A stretch of DNA of 7,738 nt from Pseudomonadota bacterium (GCA_021823635.1 JAKANT010000066.1:1-7738), one strand, 5' to 3'; shown: positions 1 to 6,208, counted from the stretch's first letter. The notes: generated by a model not told the origin, from the letters alone. Numbers and translations are program-made.

Positions 1-696
1 TCTCGGCGTTATGTCGTCCGGTCGCATGCCCTTGACCTCGAACTTGATCGTGCCGATCACCGACAGATCGCGGGTCGAAATGATGCTGACGCTGGCGCCC
101 AGCTCGTTGGACACCCAAAGCTCGTCGCCGTTGGCGGCCAGCGCGAAGCGCCGCGGGCGCTTGCCCACCGAAATGTTCTTCTCCACTTTGCCGCTCGCCA
201 CATCGACGACGTGGACCATGTTGGCCACTTCGGAAGTGACATACACGCGTTTGCCGTCGGGCGCGGTCAGAACCCCTTCCGGTTCCTTGCCGACGGCGAT
301 CGATTTGACCGTCTTTTTCGAGCCGATGTCGATAACGTTCAACTGGCCGTTTTCCTCGTCCGACACGTAGGCGAACTTGCCGTCGGGCGACAGATCGAAG
401 ATCTCGGGGTCCTCGCCGAGCGGAACCTGGCTCACGGACTTGCGCGCGGCGACGTCGATCAGATCGGCGCGGTTCGAGTCGCTGCACGCCACCATCAAGA
501 CCGTCGCTCCCGGCATGAACTGCATGTGCCGCGGCCGTTTGCAGGTTGGAATCGTTCCGACGACCGAAAGCGTCTTGACATCCACCATCGCGATCGCGTT
601 GTCTTTCTCGCTGGAAACGAACGCGAGACCGGTCCCCTTCGCCTGCACACCGGCGACCATCAAAGACGCGACTACAAGTGCTCCGAAACGCAACAT
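1..696 (-). CDS. PQQ-catabolism-associated YVTN beta-propeller protein, C-terminus cut by window edge
   Basis: An open frame of 232 codons starts at ATG 694-696 and reaches base 1 with no stop. Residues 1-19 look like a signal peptide (MLRFGALVVASLMVAGVQA, cleavage before Lys20), so the protein is probably periplasmic. The mature part is made of YVTN propeller blades, e.g. SPDGKFAYVSDEENGQLNVID near 103-123 and APDGKRVYVTSEVANMVHVVD near 145-165. The features GEDPEIF, VGKEPEG, TSEVANMVH and KRPRRF fit the PQQ-dependent-catabolism-associated propeller family (TIGR03866-type), whose members sit beside a dedicated ABC transporter. About 75 residues are likely missing, judged from the family's usual length. 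Cys52 and Cys71 could form a disulphide. Its start is 26 bp after the ATPase stop, behind an AAGGAGG ribosome site (705-711, eight bases before ATG), so the two are probably co-transcribed. Its molecular role is not firmly known; a substrate-binding or delivery role for the transporter is inference. Confidence 0.88.
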   Translation of the reverse strand, partial: MLRFGALVVASLMVAGVQAKGTGLAFVSSEKDNAIAMVDVKTLSVVGTIPTCKRPRHMQFMPGATVLMVACSDSNRADLIDVAARKSVSQVPLGEDPEIFDLSPDGKFAYVSDEENGQLNVIDIGSKKTVKSIAVGKEPEGVLTAPDGKRVYVTSEVANMVHVVDVASGKVEKNISVGKRPRRFALAANGDELWVSNELGASVSIISTRDLSVIGTIKFEVKGMRPDDITPR

Positions 697-722
697 TACC
701 CGTTCCTCCTTGTTCACCTCTT

Positions 723-1463
723 TCACGCTGCCATCGCGCCACTGGTGGCCGCGACGAACGCCTCCTCCAGCGTCGGCCCGCCGAGTGAAACCGCGACTTC
801 TGCCGGCGTCCCGTCAGCGAGCAAGCGGCCGCGATGCAGTACCAGCACCCGGTCGGCCGACTCGGCCTCCTCGACCCAATGCGTCGCCCACAGTACGCAG
901 GTTCCGTGTTCGCTGACTTCGCGGCGGATCGCCGTCAGCAGGTCCCGCCGCGACTTGGGGTCGAGGCCGACGGTCGCTTCGTCCATCAACAACACGGCCG
1001 GTCGGTGCAGCAACGCCCGCACCAGTTCGACTTTGCGGCGCGTACCGCCGGACAGCTGGCGCGCCGGGCGACCCAACTCCGCCGTGATTCCGAGTTGCGC
1101 GCAACCGGCAGCGATGCGCTCTCTGGCCTGCGCACTCGTGAGCCCATGCAGGTCGGCCTGTAGCTGCAGGTTGTGCCGGACCGTCAGGTCCAGATCGAGG
1201 GCCGGTTGCTGGAACACGACGCCGATGTGACGCAAGACTTCGGGACCGCGCTCGCGTAGCGACAGGCCGGCAACGAAAACCTCGCCGGCGTCCGCAGCGA
1301 ACAACCCCGTCAGCACTTGAAACAGCGTCGTCTTGCCCGCGCCATTCGGTCCGAGCAAGGCGCTGAACTGGCCGGGCGCAAGTTGGAAGGACAGGCCGTT
1401 CAAGGCGATGCGCTCGCCGTAGCGTTTGGTCAAGTCCCGCACCTCGAGCATCGCGTGATCCAT
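723..1463 (-). CDS. ABC transporter ATP-binding protein, PQQ-dependent alcohol dehydrogenase-associated type
   Basis: This 246-residue cytoplasmic ATPase has every ABC motif: Walker A GPNGAGKT (38-45), a Q-loop in VVFQQPALDLDLTV (82-95), signature LSGGTRRKVE (137-146), Walker B VLLMDE (157-162, catalytic Glu162), D-loop GLD and H-loop His195 in LWATH. The stretches FQQPALDLDLTVRHNL and CVLWATHWVEE resemble the ATPase family linked to PQQ-dependent alcohol oxidation (TIGR03864-type), consistent with the propeller gene that follows. No permease is present in the window; it may lie to the left. The frame stays open upstream to 1595, inside the receptor gene, but homology begins at MLEVRDLTKRYG. 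I chose ATG 1461-1463 because a GGGGGA stretch lies upstream, although at about 13 bases the spacing is long; ATG 1449-1451 is a credible alternative. Whether the transporter imports or exports cannot be told from the ATPase. Confidence 0.9.
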   Translation of the reverse strand: MDHAMLEVRDLTKRYGERIALNGLSFQLAPGQFSALLGPNGAGKTTLFQVLTGLFAADAGEVFVAGLSLRERGPEVLRHIGVVFQQPALDLDLTVRHNLQLQADLHGLTSAQARERIAAGCAQLGITAELGRPARQLSGGTRRKVELVRALLHRPAVLLMDEATVGLDPKSRRDLLTAIRREVSEHGTCVLWATHWVEEAESADRVLVLHRGRLLADGTPAEVAVSLGGPTLEEAFVAATSGAMAA

Positions 1464-1564
1464 ACGGCCGCGCCTATCCCCCGTGTGCCACCGCATGTAG
1501 CAAGTTCGTGGCCAGCGCGAAGGCTCGCCGCGAGCTGCACCGCACAAGCATGACCGAAGGGCGC
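1464..1564. other. Intergenic gap between receptor and ABC ATPase
   Basis: About 100 bp separate the receptor stop from the chosen ATPase start. The only structure I see is a five-pair hairpin, GCTCG-CCG-CGAGC at 1523-1535, with no T-tract on either side, so it is not a convincing terminator. I see no clear -10/-35 pair and no copy of the palindrome found upstream of the receptor. The simplest reading is read-through from the receptor promoter into the ATPase and propeller genes, but a separate weak promoter cannot be excluded. Confidence 0.4.
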
Positions 1565-3817
1565 CTAGTTGAAGCGATACTGAACGTCGATCCAAAAGCT
1601 GCGAGGAGCGCCGGGGGCGACGAAGCGCTCGACCGGTCCCGGTCCCACACCGTCCAACGGCTGGCTGTTGGCATCGAAAGCATTGCGGTTCAGCGCGCCC
1701 AATGTTTCGTATTTGCGGTCGAACACATTATTGACCCGCGCGGATACGTTCCACTGCGCCCCGAGTTCGACCGAGGCGCGCAAATTGGCGATGGTGTAAC
1801 CACTGAGTGGCCGCTGTTCGTTGCTTTCGTCGCCGCGCAGGAACTGGCTGGACGCCGAGTGGGTCTCCGCACCGAGCACCACGCTGCCGATCCTCCACTC
1901 GGCGTTAGCCTTCAGACGATGGCGCGGAATGCCGGGAACGCGATCGCCGGCGCGCACGTCGATGGTAGCCGGCTGCGACGGGTCGGCGTCGACCGCCACC
2001 GGATTGAACAGCGCGACCGGAGACTCGAACGTCGCATCCACATAGGCGTAGGCCAGACCCCAGCGCAAGCTTTTAGCCCGCCCGGACAGGCCCAGCTCGA
2101 CGCCTTGTCGCCGGGTCTTCGGCACGTTGGCGAAGAAACCCTGACCGGCGCCGACGGCGGTGAACAGGATGTCGTCGCGCAGGTCGGTTCGGAAAGCGCC
2201 TACGCTCCAGTTGAGCGATTCGCCGCGGGCGGAGCGGACGCCGGTTTCCCACGATTTGGCAACGACGGGCCGCAGAGGAGGATCGGCCACGAAGGCCACC
2301 GGCAGCGAGCAGGGCGCGGCTGGGTCGGCGCAAGTCAGCTCGACCGGTGTGGGCACACGATAGCCCTCGCTGTAGCGCGCATAAAGCGTGGCTGCCGGCA
2401 CCGGCGCGAAGGTTATCCCGGCCGACGGCGTGAAGCGGCTGAACCGGTGCGTGCCGTTCAAGGCCGGCTCCAGCCCGGTCAGGTCGCGTATCTCGACCTT
2501 GGCGCGGTTGTAGCGGCCGGCCAGCGAGAGGTGGGTGCGTGCGCCGAAAGAGATGGTGTCGGTCAGGTAGATGCCGTCGTAGACGTTGTAGCCGCGCACG
2601 CGGACATCGAGCTCGAAATCTCCGTCAGGTGACGTGCCGCGGTCGGCGGTGAAGTTCGCCGGCTGTTCGTACTGCGAGAACTCGGCGCGACCGCGATCGC
2701 GGCTCACGCCGACGGTCAACCGGTGCGTGACCGCGGCCGAACCCACGGTCCAGGCCAGTTGCGCGGTCGCTCCGCTGGCCCACTGCCGAGTGGCGGTGCG
2801 GCGGTTCTCGGCTTCGTACTCGTCGTCGGTCGGGTCGAGCGGCGTGCCGCCGTCGTCGTACTCGGCATCGCCGTTGAACGTGCGCAGGCTCAGGCGCCGG
2901 TGGTAGACGTTGCCGCTGAACAGGGCATCGCCCCCAAGCGCGTGGCGCAACTGCAGGTTGACGAAGTGCAGGCGCGGTTTGGTTTCGTCTGGGTAGGTGT
3001 AGACGCTTTCGCGCCGGCTGGCCAGCAAACTCTCGGGCGCGAGACCATTGCCAATCAGTACGTTGTCGGCGAAGGTGTAGATCGCGTCGATCGCCGTGTT
3101 GCCCGCCTGCCAGCCCGTTTGGCCGAAGAGCTGCCGCACGCGCGAGGGCGATTTGTCGCGCCAGCCATCCTCCTCCTGGTATTGCGCCGCCAGCAGGGCG
3201 TCGAACGAACCCGCGCGTCCGCCGATCGACGTTTGCGCCGCCCGGCGGCCAAACGACCCAGCGCCGATCTCTGCCTCGACCCCGCCGTGCGTCCGGCCGC
3301 GTTTGGTCTGCACCACCAGCGCGCCGCCCAGCGTGTTCAGTCCAAAGGCCGGATTGGCCCCAGGCAGCAGCGCGAGCGAGCCTATGGCTGCCGTGGGAAT
3401 CAAATGCCAGAGTACGGTATCGCCGAAAGGCTCGTTCACGCGCACACCGTCGACGAACACTGACATTCCGATCGGCGTGCCGAGCAGTGGCGAGGCTGCG
3501 AATCCGCGAAACGTGATATCCGGCTGATACGGGTTGCCTTGCGCCGCGTTGACGAAGACCGAGGCGACGCCGCGGTTGATCTGATCGGCGATCGTCAGCG
3601 GCCGATCGCGCCTGATCTGCTCGGCATCGACCACGTACGCCGAACCCGGGATCTGGTCGGCCGGCAGGTCGTGCCCGACCAATGGCACGGTACCGACGAC
3701 GGTCACCGGTGGCAGTTCCTGCGGCCCTTGAGCCTGCGCTGACGTCAGAACGGTCACAAGCGAGGCGGCGAGCAAGGCGCACTTGCTGCGCGCGAACGGA
3801 AGCCGACCACAAGACAT
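1565..3817 (-). CDS. TonB-dependent outer-membrane receptor
   Basis: This 750-residue protein has the full layout of an energised outer-membrane importer. A signal peptide (1-29, ending TSAQA) is followed by a TonB-box-like LPPVTVVGT (35-43), a plug domain at about 52-175 (SAYVVDAEQI, DITFRGFAASPLLGTP, SVFVDGVRVNEPFGD, NPAFGLNTLGGALVVQTKRG) and a C-terminal barrel with alternating strands, including VNNVFDRKYETLG near 696-707. The GFxASPLLGTP and VNEPFGD features mark a subfamily whose ligand I cannot name. Residues 317-337 form a strongly acidic predicted surface loop, and Cys496/Cys503 probably form a loop disulphide. The last residue is Asn, after YRF, rather than the usual terminal Phe. 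The start is supported by AAGGAGA at 3827-3833, nine bases before ATG. It lies upstream of, and in line with, the ABC ATPase and propeller genes. Lanthanide, PQQ or another metal complex are possible cargos by context only. Confidence 0.93.
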   Translation of the reverse strand: MSCGRLPFARSKCALLAASLVTVLTSAQAQGPQELPPVTVVGTVPLVGHDLPADQIPGSAYVVDAEQIRRDRPLTIADQINRGVASVFVNAAQGNPYQPDITFRGFAASPLLGTPIGMSVFVDGVRVNEPFGDTVLWHLIPTAAIGSLALLPGANPAFGLNTLGGALVVQTKRGRTHGGVEAEIGAGSFGRRAAQTSIGGRAGSFDALLAAQYQEEDGWRDKSPSRVRQLFGQTGWQAGNTAIDAIYTFADNVLIGNGLAPESLLASRRESVYTYPDETKPRLHFVNLQLRHALGGDALFSGNVYHRRLSLRTFNGDAEYDDGGTPLDPTDDEYEAENRRTATRQWASGATAQLAWTVGSAAVTHRLTVGVSRDRGRAEFSQYEQPANFTADRGTSPDGDFELDVRVRGYNVYDGIYLTDTISFGARTHLSLAGRYNRAKVEIRDLTGLEPALNGTHRFSRFTPSAGITFAPVPAATLYARYSEGYRVPTPVELTCADPAAPCSLPVAFVADPPLRPVVAKSWETGVRSARGESLNWSVGAFRTDLRDDILFTAVGAGQGFFANVPKTRRQGVELGLSGRAKSLRWGLAYAYVDATFESPVALFNPVAVDADPSQPATIDVRAGDRVPGIPRHRLKANAEWRIGSVVLGAETHSASSQFLRGDESNEQRPLSGYTIANLRASVELGAQWNVSARVNNVFDRKYETLGALNRNAFDANSQPLDGVGPGPVERFVAPGAPRSFWIDVQYRFN

Positions 3818-3826
3818 GGCGAAAGG

Positions 3827-3833
3827 TCTCCTT
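3827..3833 (-). promoter_or_regulatory. Shine-Dalgarno site of the TonB receptor
   Basis: Read on the minus strand this is AAGGAGA, nine bases upstream of ATG 3815-3817. It fixes the receptor start and gives a signal peptide of normal length. By contrast, the divergent kinase gene has no comparable site. Confidence 0.7.
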
Positions 3834-3878
3834 GTGCGGTTGTTTCGCCGCAGGTTGCAGCGGCCCGTCCGGCCTACC

Positions 3879-3895
3879 TAGGGAGAGACTCCCGA
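3879..3895. promoter_or_regulatory. Receptor-proximal 17-bp palindrome, putative regulator site
   Basis: The plus strand reads TAGGGA-GAGAC-TCCCGA: 6-bp half-sites around a 5-bp spacer, with one mismatch from perfect symmetry. It is the same element as the one at 3901-3917, with start points 22 bp apart. The centre is 70 bp upstream of the receptor ATG, a plausible place for an activator of the leftward operon. That the neighbouring NarL-type regulator binds here is inferred from position and symmetry. I could not find a convincing -10 box between the site and the receptor start. Confidence 0.6.
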
Positions 3896-3900
3896 AAACG

Positions 3901-3917
3901 TCGGGATAAACTCCCGA
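3901..3917. promoter_or_regulatory. Kinase-proximal 17-bp perfect palindrome, putative regulator site
   Basis: The plus strand reads TCGGGA-TAAAC-TCCCGA: perfect 6-bp inverted half-sites around a 5-bp spacer. Its right edge is only 19 bp before the kinase ATG at 3937, so a bound protein would overlap the kinase promoter or early transcript. Together with the copy at 3879-3895 it forms a tandem operator at about two helical turns. The arrangement suggests activation leftwards and autoregulation rightwards; both are inferences. Confidence 0.65.
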
Positions 3918-3936
3918 AGCACATTTCCGCAACGCA

Positions 3937-4956
3937 ATGTCCTTGCCACGCATAGCGCGATGGCGTCGCCCCGCGGCCCCAGCGTCGATAGAGGCCGACG
4001 GCTGTCGGGCGGACGCGCGCCGCACTGACCCACGAAAGTGGACCGATCTTGCGGTGGTCGTTGGGATCACTGCCGCTACCTGGGCAATCGCTCTGTTTTT
4101 CGAGCCCGCCGAGCGTCTGTATCTGTGGACGCGGCGCTACGAACAGATCGAACTCGACGAGGCCCTCGCTGCTGTCGTTTCCTTGACTGCAGCACTCGTT
4201 TGGTATGCGTTGCGGCGCTATCGCGCCGCACAACTCGCCCGCGAGGGCGATCAACGCGCGACGATCCAACTCAGCGACGCGCTGAGCGAGCAGCGGCGCC
4301 TGGCACAGCGCTATGTCGAACTGCACGAAGCCGAGCGCAAGGCGTTGGCACGTGAATTGCACGACGAGCTTGGTCAGTACTTGAACCTGATCAAGCTCGA
4401 CGCCGTGCAGATTCGGGATGCCATGAGCCCAACCGCTTCGGCGCATGCCGCTGCGGCCTCGCTGATCGAACGGGTGGATCTCGCACACCGAGCGACGGCA
4501 GCGCTTCTGCGCCGGCTGCGCCCGGTCGGCTTGGAAGAACTGGGCTTGCGGGCGGCGCTCGAACACTTGGTCGAGACGGCCCGCGCGGGGCTTGGCGCCA
4601 CAGACATCGGCTTGACCTTGGGCGCGGATCTGGATCGCCTCGAAGATGCCATGGCGCTGACGGTGTACCGACTTGTCCAAGAGGGGTTAACAAACTGTGC
4701 CAAGCACGCCGGCGCGACGAAGATCGAAGTCGCCGTTGTCGGCGAGCGAACGGAGGAAGGACAGCGTTTGATTCTCACGATCGCCGACAACGGCGTCGGC
4801 GCGGAGGTCGGGTCGCCGGCGCGCGGTCTCGGATTGGTCGGAATGCGCGAACGGGTCATCGCGCACGGAGGGGAGATGAAAGTCGTTACCGCGCTTGGCC
4901 AGGGCTTCGCAATCCGCGCCGTGATCCCAGTGCTCGAGCACTACGGCAATCGATGA
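3937..4956 (+). CDS. Membrane sensor histidine kinase, NarL/DegS class (HisKA_3)
   Basis: This 339-residue kinase has two membrane helices (about 36-55 and 76-93) flanking a periplasmic loop of only about 20 residues, FEPAERLYLWTRRYEQIELD and neighbours. No PAS or HAMP domain is evident; a helical linker (about 94-130) leads to the dimerisation/phosphoacceptor helix ERKALARELHDELGQYLN with His142. The ATPase part has an N-box around Asn253 (QEGLTNCAKHA), G1 ADNGVG (283-288) and G2 RGLGLVGMRERV (296-307). It should autophosphorylate on His142 and pass phosphate to the regulator encoded next, whose start overlaps its stop (ATGA). ATG 3937 is the only start that keeps both helices: an in-frame TAA lies at 3907-3909 and no later ATG precedes codon 163. 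No Shine-Dalgarno site is visible. The signal sensed is unknown; divergence from the receptor gene suggests it controls that operon. Confidence 0.93.
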   Translation: MSLPRIARWRRPAAPASIEADGCRADARRTDPRKWTDLAVVVGITAATWAIALFFEPAERLYLWTRRYEQIELDEALAAVVSLTAALVWYALRRYRAAQLAREGDQRATIQLSDALSEQRRLAQRYVELHEAERKALARELHDELGQYLNLIKLDAVQIRDAMSPTASAHAAAASLIERVDLAHRATAALLRRLRPVGLEELGLRAALEHLVETARAGLGATDIGLTLGADLDRLEDAMALTVYRLVQEGLTNCAKHAGATKIEVAVVGERTEEGQRLILTIADNGVGAEVGSPARGLGLVGMRERVIAHGGEMKVVTALGQGFAIRAVIPVLEHYGNR

Positions 4957-5627
4957 GCGACGCGCCGATTCGTGTCCTGCTGGTCGACGACCACGCGGTC
5001 GTGCGGGCCGGTTATCGCCATCTGTTGGCGCGGGACTGCCGGATTCAAGTGATCGGGGAAGCGGCCGACGCCCAGACGGCGTATCTCGCCTACTACAAGC
5101 TCGCGCCCGACGTGGTCGTGATGGACATCGCGCTTCCCGGCGCCAGCGGCATCGAAGCGGTGCGGCGAATCGTCGCCCGCGACGACCGGGCGCGGGTGTT
5201 GATGTTCAGCATGTACGAGGATGCGATATTCGCCGCCCGTGCGCTGCAGGCGGGCGCGCGCGGCTATCTGACCAAGCGCAGCGGACCGGACGCGCTGGTC
5301 GAAGCGGTGCTGGCGCTGGCGCGAGGCGAGCGGTACTTCAGCCGTGAGGTCGCGCAGGCGCTTGCCTTGCGGGCCGAGGTGACGCCGCGGGAGATCGGCG
5401 GCGATCTGTCCGTGCGCGAATTCGAGATTCTGCAGATGCTGGTCGGCGGAACGCCTTTGAACGAGATCGCGTCGCGGCTGCGTTTGAGCGAAAAGACCGT
5501 CGCCAACTACCAGTCGACGATCAAGCAGAAACTCGGCGTCAGCAACGCGATCCAACTGGTGCACAAGGCCTGGCAATTGGGCCTTGTGTCTGACCGCCTC
5601 GCCGTCGGCGCGCAGCCTGGCGGCTGA
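4953..5627 (+). CDS. Response regulator, NarL/FixJ (LuxR-HTH) family
   Basis: This 224-residue cytoplasmic regulator has a receiver domain (about 5-120) with acidic pocket Asp12/Asp13, phosphoacceptor Asp58 in VVVMDIALPG, Ser86 in MFSMYED and Lys108 in GYLTKRS. A GerE/LuxR helix-turn-helix follows (about 151-212): LSVREFEILQMLVGGTPLNE, then IASRLRLSEKTVANYQSTIK. All catalytic residues are intact. The ATG overlaps the kinase TGA by four bases, so translation is probably coupled and kinase and regulator are near-certain partners. NarL-family regulators bind DNA as dimers at inverted or tandem half-sites, which fits the two palindromes at 3879-3917. ExaE/AgmR and PedR-type regulators that control PQQ alcohol dehydrogenases belong to the same family, but orthology cannot be claimed from sequence reading alone. 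Confidence 0.95.
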   Translation: MSDAPIRVLLVDDHAVVRAGYRHLLARDCRIQVIGEAADAQTAYLAYYKLAPDVVVMDIALPGASGIEAVRRIVARDDRARVLMFSMYEDAIFAARALQAGARGYLTKRSGPDALVEAVLALARGERYFSREVAQALALRAEVTPREIGGDLSVREFEILQMLVGGTPLNEIASRLRLSEKTVANYQSTIKQKLGVSNAIQLVHKAWQLGLVSDRLAVGAQPGG

Positions 5628-5731
5628 GCGGGCGCGGCGAACGCCGCTGCGGCGGCGGCTTGGGACGAGAACGGGCCAGACACGGCGGCCTGGCGCCGCT
5701 GGGCTGCGCGCCGAACTCGGCGCGGCGACCT
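5628..5731. other. Convergent gap between response regulator and rpmG
   Basis: This very GC-rich 104-bp stretch lies between two genes that end towards each other. It contains one clear hairpin (5707-5724, listed separately) and a weaker one, CGCCG-CTG-CGGCG, soon after the regulator stop. No gene, promoter or T-tract is visible. It marks the border between the PQQ-linked module and the ribosomal-protein/radC core block. Confidence 0.5.
5707..5724. terminator. GC-rich hairpin downstream of rpmG, possible bidirectional transcription end
   Basis: CGCGCCG-AACT-CGGCGCG is a perfect 7-bp stem with a 4-base loop, seven bases beyond the rpmG stop on the minus strand and about 80 bases beyond the regulator stop on the plus strand. 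Its place between convergent genes suits a terminator or mRNA 3'-end stabiliser, but neither strand has a T-run after the stem, so intrinsic termination is doubtful. Confidence 0.35.
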
Positions 5732-5899
5732 TCACTTCAGCTTGGTTTCCTTGTATTGCACGTGCTTGCGCGCCACCGGGTCGTACTTCATGAACGCCAG
5801 CTTGTCTGGCGTCGTGCGCTTGTTCTTGGTGGTGGTGTAAAAGTGCCCGGTGCCGGCGGTGGATTCCAGCTTGATCTTTTCGCGTGCGCCCTTGGCCAT
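5732..5899 (-). CDS. rpmG: 50S ribosomal protein L33
   Basis: The 55-residue product starts MAKGAREKIKLESTAGTGHF and ends KHVQYKETKLK; it is rich in Lys/Arg and has the L33 core with TTTKNKR. It is a structural protein of the large ribosomal subunit near the E site. It contains no cysteines, so it is the zinc-independent (C-minus) form usual in proteobacteria. The stop is TGA (5732-5734). ATG 5897-5899 follows the rpmB stop by 11 bases, and the ribosome site GGAGG begins directly after that stop codon, so L28 and L33 are surely one operon with coupled translation. Nothing unusual in length. Confidence 0.97.
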   Translation of the reverse strand: MAKGAREKIKLESTAGTGHFYTTTKNKRTTPDKLAFMKYDPVARKHVQYKETKLK

Positions 5900-5910
5900 T
5901 GCCGCCCTCC

Positions 5911-6144
5911 TCAGATTTCGCCGCGCGCGCGCAGATCGGCCAGCACCGCATCGATGCCGAGCTTGTCGATGGTGCGCAGGCCGGCATTGGTGACGCGCAA
6001 CCGCACCCAGCGGCGCTCGCTATCGACCCAGAAGCGGCGGTACTGTAGGTTCGGCATGAAGCGACGCTTCGTCTTGTTGTTGGCGTGCGAGACGTGATGG
6101 CCAACCATCGGCGCCTTGCCCGTGACTTGACACACGCGTGCCAT
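5911..6144 (-). CDS. rpmB: 50S ribosomal protein L28
   Basis: The 77-residue product begins MARVCQVTGKAPMVGHHVSH and continues ANNKTKRRFMPNLQYRRFWV, the standard proteobacterial L28 pattern at the usual length. It is a large-subunit protein. One cysteine (Cys5) is present; the CxxC pairs of zinc-binding L28 forms are absent. GGGAG lies seven bases upstream of ATG 6142-6144. It is the first gene of the rpmBG pair; radC lies 92 bp upstream on the same strand, and the gap holds a -10-like box and a GC hairpin (listed separately), so rpmBG probably has its own promoter. Confidence 0.98.
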   Translation of the reverse strand: MARVCQVTGKAPMVGHHVSHANNKTKRRFMPNLQYRRFWVDSERRWVRLRVTNAGLRTIDKLGIDAVLADLRARGEI

Positions 6145-6171
6145 CTAAATACTCCCGACTTGTTGCGCGCG

Positions 6172-6188
6172 AACGCCGCGGCGGCGTT
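6172..6188 (-). other. GC hairpin in the rpmB 5' leader
   Basis: AACGCCGC-G-GCGGCGTT is an uninterrupted inverted repeat; a realistic fold is AACGCC pairing with GGCGTT around a 5-base loop. It lies about 28 bases upstream of the rpmB start codon and downstream of the proposed -10 box, so it would be transcribed. It could be a regulatory leader structure or merely a product of high GC content. Confidence 0.35.
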
Positions 6189-6202
6189 TCGCAAAGCCGC
6201 GG

Positions 6203-6208
6203 ATTGTA
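6203..6208 (-). promoter_or_regulatory. Putative -10 box of the rpmBG operon
   Basis: The minus strand reads TACAAT (five of six to the sigma-70 consensus). Transcription from it would begin near 6196, giving a leader of about 50 bases. The -35 region at the right distance (TGGCTG, around 6226-6231) is poor and overlaps the 12-bp palindrome TGGCCGCGGCCA at 6216-6227. Ribosomal protein genes usually have their own strong promoter, which supports the assignment by context only. Confidence 0.4.

Noticed and set aside
211..1230. Long plus-strand open frame opposite the propeller and ATPase genes
   Set aside because: It is antisense to two genes with clear motifs, shows no domain pattern of its own, and is the kind of shadow frame expected at high GC.
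1523..1535. Small hairpin between receptor and ATPase
   Set aside because: A five-pair stem without a T-tract in GC-rich DNA is too weak to call a terminator.
1508..2632. 374-codon plus-strand open frame opposite the TonB receptor
   Set aside because: It mirrors the receptor, is rich in Arg/Gly/Ala with no recognisable motif, and has no ribosome site; an antisense GC shadow.
2625..4070. 481-codon minus-strand open frame overlapping the receptor start and the divergent promoter
   Set aside because: It is another frame of the receptor gene with an Arg-rich composition, and it would run across the promoter region and the kinase start.
4941..6194. 417-codon minus-strand frame covering rpmB, rpmG and antisense to the regulator
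   Set aside because: Both ribosomal protein genes are intact in other frames with proper stops and ribosome sites, so this is not a fusion.
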